Positions 43,173 through 52,186 of a DNA stretch of 64,000 nt are shown here, piece by piece. A model generated the notes under the pieces. The model ran no database searches and was not told the origin of the DNA. It was given only the letters and a program-made list of their open reading frames with translations. Numbering within the stretch: the stretch's first letter is position 1; every line of letters begins with the position of its first letter. The stretch lies in NCBI GenBank assembly GCA_021292105.1, contig CM037869.1:51019851-51083850 (forward strand), in the 5' to 3' direction. This DNA comes from Anadara kagoshimensis. Lineage: Eukaryota > Mollusca > Bivalvia > Arcoida > Arcidae. A program made the translations under genes and the position numbers.

Positions 43173-43660
43173 CACAAGAAGGGGTTTTACCGGAATAATT
43201 GCGAAATTCCGTAATAGTTAGACACTTTCCGTAATCTTCAAATTTAAAACAAATCCGAAATAATCAGACAAAAACTGTAATATTCAGTCAAAATCCGAAA
43301 TGATTGGAATATTTTTACGGTAAATTTTACCAGCGACATTTAATATCTGTATTAAATGTCGCTCATTTTACAGAGTATGAAAATTTTGGTAAGTGTCTCA
43401 TTATTCCGGTAAGTGACTGATTATTACGATAAAAGACTGATTATTCCGGTAAGTGTCTGATTATTACGATAAAACTGATTATTCCGGTAAGTGTCTGATT
43501 ATTCCGGTAAGTGTTCGATTATTCGGGTAAAAGTCTGAGTATTACGGTAAAAGTCTGATTTATCCGGTAAAAGTCTGATTTATCCGGTAAAAGTATTATT
43601 ATTGCGGTAAAAGTCTGATTATTCCGATAATAGTATGATTATTCCGGTAAATGACAGAAC
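43173..43660. mobile_element. MITE family D, copy 2, with a 20-bp tandem expansion
   Basis: The left end matches D copy 1 (GGGGTTTTACCGGAATAATT and AATAGTTAGACACTTTCCG). The second half is a tandem array of TGATTATTCCGGTAAAAGTC-like 17-20-bp units, about 13 copies (43390-43660), made from the element's own TTCCGGTAA words. A small perfect stem (14-bp arms) at about 43332-43363, AGCGACATTTAATA and its complement, interrupts the centre. The right TIR was not found. Confidence 0.75.
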
Positions 43661-43749
43661 TTTAAATCCATGATAATTTAATTCATACCCTTTATCAATT
43701 AACCATTTCTTTACCATATCAATTTTTTCACATATATGTATGCAAATGT

Positions 43750-43925
43750 CGAAAAAGTTCCGAGACTCGGCTGTCGAGGGACATAACTGTGGGTAGCTAA
43801 TAGCAGCCGAAGGACAGAATGAGCTGCCGAACTCGGAGGGTGGTCTAAACATGTCGACTGGTCGAGGGATCGAAAAATAGATACATGTAGCTGTTCAACT
43901 ACAGACTGTCCATAGCTCAGTGTTT
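43750..43925. mobile_element. probable MITE family F relic
   Basis: CCGAGACTCGGCTGTCGAGG, AGCAGCCGAAGGACAGAATG, AGCTGCCGAACTCGG and TCCATAGCTCAGTG resemble the F interior and right end, but the termini are lost. Confidence 0.4.
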
Positions 43926-44410
43926 TCCCGAAAAAGAATTTTAACTCGTTCTTAACCCAAACTGACGCAATAGTTTTGCCTTTGACAAAAACTGTATAAT
44001 TATCTAACTCAGAATAATTCGATAATTAGGTACCTTTACTGATGTTGTACTTGATCTCTTATAATTTTGATACAGTCGTCAAAAATTTGGGAAATACATG
44101 TACTGGTATTATACTTTAGGCACACGCATATTACTGCGGAAGAATCTTTATTTAAAAAAGTTATAAATAAAAAAAGCCTTGACTGGGTAAAGGAACCACT
44201 GTCAAGGGATGCGCTTGATTGTGGTTTAGTATACATGTACTCTGTATTTTCCAACAGCTTCCTAACACCTCGGTTTCCTCCGCAATCCCATAACTTATAT
44301 CCTCGATATAAGTGAAAGAATCTTGATCGGGGCTTAAAATGCTATTTCTCTACTATAATCTATATTTTCTAAAGTCTATACTTGTCTGCAAAATTTAGGT
44401 TTTTCTAACG

Positions 44411-44615
44411 TACATCACAGGCCTGTCGAAAGTTTAACACTGAGCTACCGAAAAAGGAGTTAAAGCCCTGCTGTCCGATATGAATAGTAAGTGACAGAAA
44501 AGCTGCCTTCAGATAAATAGCAGCTGACAAGATATAGTTAACAAGGGGTTAGGATGAGCTACCGATTACACACTAAGTTAGTTCAGTGTTTAACTTTTGA
44601 CAGGTCTGTACTGTA
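44411..44615. mobile_element. MITE family F
   Basis: CACAGGCCTGTCGAAAGTTT and AACACTGAGCTACCGAAAAA at the left; TTCAGTGTTTAACTTTTGAC and AGGTCTGTACTG followed by TA at the right. A well-preserved copy inside the piggyBac-like element. Confidence 0.88.
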
Positions 44616-44728
44616 TGTTACATTATCGGTTTCATGACCACGGGGATCGCTGTTTATGTGGACGCAAAACGTATACATGTAATGTGTTTTTCATATAAAT
44701 GGACTAAGTTAGGCAACATTCTTTTGTG

Positions 44729-44765
<37 letters not shown>

Positions 44766-46430
44766 CGTTAGTTATTAGCAGTCCTGTATCCCACAGATAT
44801 GTCTGTTTATTTACATTATATCGTTGTGCTAATTGTGCCTCTCCCTAAATTTAATTTGAATAATTGACATTACATTGCATTATAAGCATAAATGACCCTT
44901 TCCATGTGGTCCTTTTGAATTTTCATGAAAAATACAATTCAAAAGCAGGCAGCAAGTTAAAACTTCAAGAATTAGCATACTTGGTTAAATTACCCATACA
45001 AAATGATAATTCAAAAGTCTTATTCCTCTGTTTATAGTTTATGATTAAAAAGTTCCAAAATAGTGTATAGACTACAGAACCACTCAATATGTTGTATAAT
45101 AATCAGCCAATATTTGACTTTACGAAGGTTTTATATACTCATTTGTTGTGTTTCATGGTTTTATTGCCTGTTGGAATTCTTTCTTAAAATTTCAGCTGCG
45201 AATAGGTGTTTCATTCTGATATCATTTTATGCATGAATATGAAAAACAAGCGAAAACAGAAAAAATATGTTATTGCTTTTCATTGAAGAATAAAGGAAAT
45301 AGAACAGACCTTTATATCCGTAGTTTTCCTCTTGACGCTAAATAAGAAATCACTGACGGGTAATGGAGTAACGATTTGGAATACACATGTATAATCACGA
45401 TGTATGTGTTGTTATTTTTGTGTACCCTTTTCTCGGACGAAGACAGGCTTTTTCAAAACTCTTACAGATTGCATTCAGAGATAGTAAGACAAAATATGGT
45501 CCTCTGAGGAATCGCTAAAAATATTAAAACCCAGGAAACTCCCAACTTGTATTTGGCATTGGGCAGCATAAAAGAAATGCTAATAAAATATTTATGACAC
45601 AAATTAAAAGTATGAACATATCAATATATCACATTATTTTTATATAGGTGCAATTGTGTTTAGACGTTTAGTTTAAAATTTATAATTCAGGACAGAGTTT
45701 CGGTATCAGAAAAAAACAACCTATCACCGCCTGGTATGATGATTAAAATTTACGGTTATGCTAAATATACCAATATATCGACAGATTGAACCCTAGAACC
45801 TAGTGCTTGATGCATATTTTACACCTCACCTGGACTGCGCTTCATTTTAAAAATCTTAGTATAGCATAATGTGAGATACGACACACATCTGGAAATGTTA
45901 TTTGTTTCCAGGAAGACCATGATACCCCTTTATGTGTCCTGCTTTTGTCTTTTTTCAAAACAAACAGACAAGCTAGCCGAAACTAATTGTCTGTAACCGC
46001 CCTTGTACAGATAAACATTTGAAGACCATTCGGTCCACAACACCTAGTGCCAAAACGATTGACAGAGGCCTGCAAAAAGGAAAAAAACTGTTCCCACTTG
46101 TGTTTGTCGGGTCGACCGGGGTCTTAATTACAACTCAGCTACCGCAGTCCTCAATCACGGGGTATCTAACAAGTAGTTACAATTTCAAATCAAAATTCAC
46201 ATGGCCAGCAATGAATGATTAATACTATAATTAAACTCTTGTTTCTTCTTGATGTTTGATGTTTTTCTCTCTAAATATTACCAAGATTATTTGATAAATG
46301 TTTTGTCACCCCCCCCCTAATTCTATTATTTCAAATGACAAAGGATTGAAAACAATTTCTTTTAGTAAAGGCAATCATAATATCTCTGAACACCTGTCAG
46401 AATCATTGTAAGTACGGGAAATTGAAGACT
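44616..46430. other. no gene recognised (interior of piggyBac-like element)
   Basis: Contains a GA microsatellite (about 44731-44761). Remaining frames are short and show no transposase motif. Confidence 0.4.
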
Positions 46431-46439
46431 ATGGTATTG

Positions 46440-46467
46440 TGACGTCATTTTCAGTGCAATGACGTCA
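46440..46467. promoter_or_regulatory. paired CRE-like octamers
   Basis: Two perfect TGACGTCA sites start 20 bp apart (46440 and 46460), about 270 bp inside the right end of the piggyBac-like element. They could be part of a transposon promoter or be incidental. Confidence 0.35.
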
Positions 46468-46593
46468 TTCATTTTATTCAAACATCATCGACGTTGGCGT
46501 TATAAAACTGAAAAAGTAACGAACAGATTATTTGACTTAGTAAACCTTTTGGCACTGAGCAGGTTCTCTATCGCCCAGGGCAGTATTGGATTT

Positions 46594-46730
46594 GCATTTT
46601 GGCAGTGAAAGTTTGTCTCCATCGGCCCTGGGCCGATTTTGGCAGTGAAAGTTTGTCTCCATCGGCCCAAGGCCGATTTTGGCAGTGAAAGTTTGTCACC
46701 ATCGGCCCAAGGCCGATTTTGGCAGTCTAA
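46594..46730. repeat. 40-bp subterminal tandem array
   Basis: About 3.4 units of 40 bp: TTTTGGCAGTGAAAGTTTGT, then a CCATCGGCCCAAGGCCGA segment holding a small palindrome (CGGCCCAAGGCCG). Each unit contains, in reverse, CTTTCACTGCCAAAA, the terminal sequence of the piggyBac-like element it abuts. Confidence 0.9.
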
Positions 46731-47082
46731 GGGTTAATGTAGTGGTGAGGTTAAACGGAGGAGAGGAAATATATTTGTAAATATATTGCGTTAATAAATA
46801 ATGAAACGTGACGAATGGCTAGTAGAAGTTCTTTAATGTAATTGTTAACAGGCATTCGTATCTTGTGTATCTGGATTCTGCTGTTGAGCTGCTGGACTAA
46901 CTGCGCTCAAGTTATCGGCTTTTGAAGCCGAGAACAAATCAGATTCAATTGTTTTGCCATGCCGGCAAAGTCAAGACAACACATGAACCGCACCTCAGAG
47001 GCTATCGAAGTCAGGTATAAACCGAATTCGTATATAACATTTCCGGTGAAGACCAACAGTTTGGTATAAGAAATATATTATA

Positions 47083-47103
47083 CTCTCTCTCTCTCTCTCT
47101 CTC
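47083..47103. repeat. CT microsatellite
   Basis: About ten CT dinucleotides. Confidence 0.9.
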
Positions 47104-47174
47104 GTTTTTGTTGTTGCGAAAACGATGTGGACGTTTTTGCGTACAAACGTACGCCTGGCTACGCCCCTGCATAC

Positions 47175-48904
47175 GCTTACACAAACCGGGGGTTTGGTTG
47201 AAGTACAATTTCTATCACATTCAAGACGACTAGCGTGGTATTGTTGGAGTTGTTAAATTTAAATAATAGTTATCTGTCGCTAAAAAATTGATTAACTTTA
47301 ACGACACGTTAAAATGAATAAATTTTTCATCAACTTTTGGATCATGATTTAAAATTTAATCATTGGTTAAAAGTAAGATTGCCAATGACGAACAATAAAC
47401 AAGATAGGAAAACAAGAGGTCCCTACAAGCATACACATTTTAACTAATATGGAACCGTGATTGAAGAAGGCAGGATTTGGGCATGAGGGCATTCACATAG
47501 TTAAAAATTTGGTCAGGGAGAATGTTGAAAAATATACAGAAAGAAATAAAGGCACTTACTGGAGATGAAGAATAACTTCAAATTGCACTCAACCTCTTCA
47601 CTTGGGTATTAATTTCCTCAGGTGAAAAGGTGGTCTTTCTTTGCCTTTTTTGGTTGCGTTTTTTGATGTGTAGATATGAAGGTTGCCATCTTAGATGTGG
47701 TTCTGGGAGTGGTGGATTATGGGTATTATTTTTATTTAACCAATTGGTTAAAATTAATCAATTGAACAACAACTTTTAAACCAACTGATTAGTTAATTAT
47801 TTCAGAGCGATTTGCAAATAGTAAGAGTTGTCTTTCTTGGAACAGGTAGGTACACACTCCGGTGATGTTTGTACCCGGTTACTTTTTAGACCTTACAATT
47901 TTAAGAAGGATAGAAGATATCATTATTTACAATTATTTATTGTAAATAAATAATTATAATGGAATAATGTATTACTCCCTTTTTGTAATTAATACTGAGC
48001 CTCTTACTGACGATATAATTTATGTGCCCTCTACCGAGAGCCTGCTACAGACAAATGCATCTCAGTGTGCTGACAACATGCCTAAAGGACATAACTTTTC
48101 AATAAAACTGACAACTGTTGGTACATGATTAAAATACTTATCATTTTAAGCTTTTTGTAAAGTAAACAAATTTTCCAAAAGTTGACTAGATCTGTTGAGA
48201 ATAAAATGTGATTAAATGATGCTGTCCACTTGACAGTCGCATGCATGTGGTTTTAGACACAAAATGAAGTATGCTTACCTCTGGCACGGAGGTAGACCTG
48301 ATAAGCAATTTTCTAACATATCCACTTTGATCTATTGACACAATATTTAAAATTGGGGTGTATCCCAATCTTTAGCCAAAAGCAGCTTTTTTGTAGCTGA
48401 ATAAAATGTACTTACCGTATAACCATTTCCTTAAAATGTAAAATATTAAGTTTTAACAAATAAACGGTATTAGAAATAAAATTGTGTAATTAGTTTATAT
48501 TTTATCCACCAATTATCAATATTTTAATGAGAAAAGTTATTATAAATTAATTTAAAAATTATCTTGCAAAAACATGAATGAAAATATGATATTAATGAAA
48601 AAGTTTACATAGCAATTTATTAAACATGCAATGATATTAATAAAGGGAGATAATTTCTTTTGGAGTTACAGGACTTGTATTATGAAAGTAGAATGTTTTT
48701 GAACATGTCCAATATTAAGATTATTTTCACTTATATCAAGACGGTTATTTCGAATTTAGGATTCGTGGAGGAAATCGGGGTACCCGGCGAAACCTTGAAC
48801 CTAGGATAAGCGAACTATCAAAGTTCCTTACACTATCTAGAATCTGACCGACTATATTTATGATGGGATTTTTTAAACATAAGTTAAATTGTTGTTATTT
48901 ATTC
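47175..48904. other. no gene confirmed
   Basis: AT-rich DNA with inverted ACCAATTGGTTAAA-like words near 47350-47790 and a repeat relic at 48770-48850 (GAGGAAATCGGGGTACCCGG). A short K/R-rich frame at about 47578-47690 (minus) was considered and not called. Confidence 0.35.
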
Positions 48905-49620
48905 TAAGATGGATTGATTGAATTTCACTTATATCGAAACGTCACAGGCTATAGATGAAGTGAAAAATCTTGGCCTTTGCAGTGCGTTCAAAGCAGTGTG
49001 CAAGGGGGGGGTTCGTTTTAAAACGTGGCACTCCTCAGTCCTGCAATAACACGACGTGTATCGGGTTTTAAGGTCTCTTCAGAATGACTCCATGATTTTC
49101 ATTTCTAAACGTCGAGTATCTGGCGAAAGATGACGACGAAAGAACAGTCGCTGGCAGGGGCGTAGCTGAGCATGTTGGTAAATTACGCACTGTAAACGTG
49201 AAAATGTGCCGTTTTTCTAGGGGGTATGGCGGCATGCTCCCTGAGGAAATGAAAAAAAAAATACAAAAAAAAAAAAAAAAAAAAAAATGGTGCGTTTTCC
49301 CTGAATTTCGACCCTTATCTGCGACGAAATTCAAACGACCTAAATTGTACATTGATTCATATGCATAAATCGTCTTGTTCATTATGATAGTTTCAGTTTC
49401 GAGGGTTAAATTTTTTATTGCTTTCAAGTTTTAAAATATAGCTGTCATTTAATTATTTTTAACATTTTTAAATATGATATTTGACAAAATTAACTTACGC
49501 ACGGTCGTATGTGCGTATGCCCAGCTACACCCTTGGCTGCCTATTATCAAGGCATGGTCAGACTCCGGTGGGATTGCAGACGGATTGCAGACTCCGGTGG
49601 GATTGCAGACTCCGGTGGGA
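48905..49620 (-). mobile_element. SINE family A split by element H
   Basis: Tail and body at 48905-49154 (TATATCGAAACGTCACAGGC ... GACGAAAGAACAGTCGCT) resume at 49536 with GTTATTATC-like TATTATCAAGGCATGGTCAG, then ACTCCGGTGGGATTGCAGAC, matching the SINE head. The head region contains a short triplication of GGATTGCAGACTCCGGTG (about 49559-49625). Confidence 0.8.
49155..49535. mobile_element. element H, copy 1 (CAGGGGCGTAGC, 5-bp TSD)
   Basis: Starts CAGGGGCGTAGCTGAGCATG; the reversed right end is CAAGGGTGTAGCTGGGCATA. The flanks are GCTGG (49150-49154) and GCTGC (49536-49540), a near-identical pentamer, and the host SINE continues on both sides. The interior has AAATTACGC..GTAAACGTGAAAA and a long A run (about 49265-49287). 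Non-coding. Confidence 0.88.
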
Positions 49621-49989
49621 TTGCTCGACAGCCTTATAGGGGCATATCCAAGATGACCGCCTTTACAATAAATAACAAAAAAAAAAAAAACGATAGATGG
49701 TCATCATAACCTTATTAATGTACCGATTTTGTTGAAACTTTAATAAAAGAAAATACTAATAGAACTTAGGGTTTGAAAATGTATGTTACACGTTTTTCCA
49801 CATTTTTTAAGATTGTTTATATTGACGCAATAAGCATTTTAGTGTATGCAAGATGGCCATTTACTGTTACTGTAAATGACCCACAGCATATTTATTTATA
49901 TAGTTCGTGAGATAATGTTCTCGCGGAAAGACAATCATCCATATGTCCCTAAATCTATTTATATATATATATTATGCTCCCCAAAGTGA

Positions 49990-50230
49990 GAACATTTTGT
50001 TACCGTTTATGTGCATCACCTCGTGCATGCGTCCGCCCGTCATAATTCCGGACCATACATCAAATTAAAACCGTTAAGATGTCAGTACCAACATGATACT
50101 TCTTAGATAAATTGTACTAAATGAGGAGAAGTACTGAGCACAAAAACAATTACTCTATTATGCATAATGTCAGAGTTATTGCCCTTTGTTTTTTTTGTTT
50201 TTTGTTTTTTTCATTCTTACATTTTCTCTA
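49990..50230. repeat. possible dispersed-repeat relic
   Basis: CATCACCTCGTGCATGCGTC, CGCCCGTCATAATTCCGGAC and TCAGAGTTATTGCCCTTTG resemble a widespread invertebrate repeat with a 'gtccgtccgt...gccctt' layout (recall). Class not determined. Confidence 0.35.
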
Positions 50231-50290
50231 GAGCATAATCTACATAAAGCAATATGTATTAGTTTACTTGAATTTTTATTCATTTAAATA

Positions 50291-50461
50291 CAGTCAAACC
50301 TGTCTATAAAATCCACCCAAGAGAACCAGTAAAAGTGGCCTTTATTGGTAGGTGGCCTTTACATACAGGTTTAAATAATATGAAGATACAATTATATTGG
50401 CCTTTATAAGCAGGTGACCCTTCAGTATAAACTGAGGTGGCCTTTAAGGCAGGTTGGACTG
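50291..50461. mobile_element. MITE family G, complete
   Basis: TA then CAGTCAAACCTGTCTATAAA at the left; reversed right end CAGTCCAACCTGCCTTAAAG followed by TA. The interior has GAACCAGTAAAAGTGGCC and GGCCTTTATAAGCAGGTG. Complete copy of 171 bp with TA on both sides. Confidence 0.92.
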
Positions 50462-50947
50462 TACAAATAATTTGTCATACTAATATTTTCCTTTGCAAAA
50501 ATTTAAGTATATTCAAACAAACTTATTTTAATTAAAATAGCACTTTTATCACTAGCTTTTATTCGGTTCGGAGAGCATCCATCTCTTTTTGAATGGAATT
50601 CGCTTCACTAAATTAATGTTTACCGTTACTGGGGGATAGTGTTCTCTAGCGATCTGGGCTCCTTGTTTACATATTAATGCAATTAACATACTTCGATATA
50701 TATATATATTATAATATATATATAGATATAGTACAAAGTATAATAAATAGTATTGATCAGCTTGCTTCGTTGTATAAATTTTCCATAGTGGAAAAATACA
50801 GTGTGAGAAGACGTAATTCAGTTCAGATTATCTCCCTTGCTCTACGTTATATGATATGTCCATATTTGTGTTTTATATGCTTTTATCCTGCTTTGATCAC
50901 TCGGTTTGTTGATCCGTTAACATTCATTCTGCATTTGTTTTCAAAAA

Positions 50948-51222
50948 CAGTACAGACCTGTTGTAAGTTTTACCCTGAGCAAAGCTGGGCTACCGAGTCT
51001 GGAATATGAATAGCTGATGGCCGAAAAACTGCCGAAGGATAAAAAGCAGCTGCTGAAATGTTGCCGGGGTCAGGCTAACGAGGGGGTGGGAGGGGGGGGG
51101 GACCGGGATGAGTTGCGGATTCGACACCAGTTCGTTAGCTAACGATGGGCTAGGATGAGTTTCGTCAGGATTCGACACCAGTTTGTTAGCTAAGTGTTAA
51201 TTATTCAACATGCCCGCACTGT
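50948..51222. mobile_element. MITE family F
   Basis: CAGTACAGACCTGTTGTAAG at the left and GCTAAGTGTTAATTATTCAA then CATGCCCGCACTG at the right. It contains a short internal duplication of GATTCGACACCAGTTCGTTA (51117-51188). Confidence 0.85.
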
Positions 51223-51426
51223 GTCATAAAAAAAGATTAAAATAACTCAAGCTGTTAATTGACTTTCGTTATTAAATAAAGTACACGTGTCGTTGCGTGA
51301 CAGTTAAAACCCGTATTACAAAGTCGGCTTTTTAGTATGATAATTTAAATAAGTACACTAGTACGCAGTTCTTAGGTGCACAAAATGTCGTTAACATAAA
51401 TTGTTTTATTTGTCTGTTATGGAGGT

Positions 51427-51835
51427 CAGGGGCGTATCTAAGCATGTTGGTAAATTACGCATAGTAAACGTGAAAAATGCGCCGAAAGTTTTTCAAGGGG
51501 GTATGAGGACATGCTCCCCCAGGAAATTTTGAAAAATTACAACAAATTTCTACCCTTATCTACAAGAAAAAAATTAGATTAAATCAGATAATTTTTTAGT
51601 ATTTGACTGAACACAGGCAAAACGAATTTTGAACGACCACTGAATTGTACATTGTTTCATATGCATAAATTGTCTCGTTCATTATGATAGTTTCAGTTTC
51701 GAGAGTTAAATTTTGTATTGCTTTCAAGTTTTAAAATAAAGCTGTCATACAATTATTTTTAACATTTTGGAATATGATATTTGACGAAATTAGTTTACGC
51801 ACGGTCGTATGTACGTATGCCAAGCTACGCCCTTG
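51427..51835. mobile_element. element H, copy 2
   Basis: CAGGGGCGTATCTAAGCATG at the left; reversed right end CAAGGGCGTAGCTTGGCATA. Flanks GAGGT and GAGGC give a 5-bp duplication with one change. The interior aligns with copy 1 throughout, for example CATTATGATAGTTTCAGTTT and GCACGGTCGTATGT. Confidence 0.9.
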
Positions 51836-52186
51836 GAGGCTTATAAATTGTTGGCATCGACATAATTTCAGTGGACTTTAAATTATCTCGATATGTTCAC
51901 GAAATAAAGTGATATTAAGTGAACATGTCGAGAAAATTTTATGTAGACCGAAATTATCTGGATACCATGATAGAATGCTCGCTCCGTAAGTGGGAGGTCG
52001 TGGATTCGAACCCCGACCGGGTCAGACTCGATACTTGAAAGTGGGTAGTGACTGTTCTTTCGCCAAGCACTCGGTATTACGAAATGAAAGGCGTGAGTCT
52101 TTTGAATGGAACTTAAAATAAACGAGAACCCTTTTCATAGTAGGCTTGGCACAGTACAGAACTCTCCTGTATAATGTCATCAGTGC

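Larger units (their letters stand above)
42331..46733. mobile_element. piggyBac-like element, TTAA-flanked, no transposase seen
   Basis: TTAA (42327-42330 and 46734-46737) flanks CCCTTTCACTGCCAAATG at the left and, reversed, CCCTTAGACTGCCAAAATCG at the right: 14 of the first 17 terminal bases match. TTAA target and CCCTTT..TGCCA ends are typical of piggyBac. The 4.4-kb interior holds other repeats (hairpin, D copy, F copies) and about 2 kb of AT-rich DNA without a recognisable DDE transposase, so it is decayed or non-autonomous. Confidence 0.75.
42054..47169. mobile_element. CAGGGGCGTAGC element, 5-bp TSD, carrying a nested insertion
   Basis: Left terminus CAGGGGCGTAGCTGGGG at 42054; the right terminus in reverse is CAGGGGCGTAGCCAGGCG, ending at 47169. 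CATAC lies directly outside both ends (42049-42053 and 47170-47174). GATGTGGACG occurs near each end but in the same orientation. Subtracting the nested 4.4-kb piggyBac-like element leaves about 0.7 kb, a plausible hAT-type MITE. The pairing of ends so far apart is inference supported by the shared pentamer. Confidence 0.6.

Noticed and set aside
42331..46733. Intact piggyBac transposase
   Set aside because: No frame over about 90 codons in the interior and no recognisable DDE-type motif.
47578..47690. Minus-strand K/R-rich frame with RKTTFSPEE, ahead of a GTAAGT
   Set aside because: It superficially recalls Myb/SANT-like transposon proteins, but the segment is very short, stops before the donor and overlaps a second open frame. 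Evidence is too thin.
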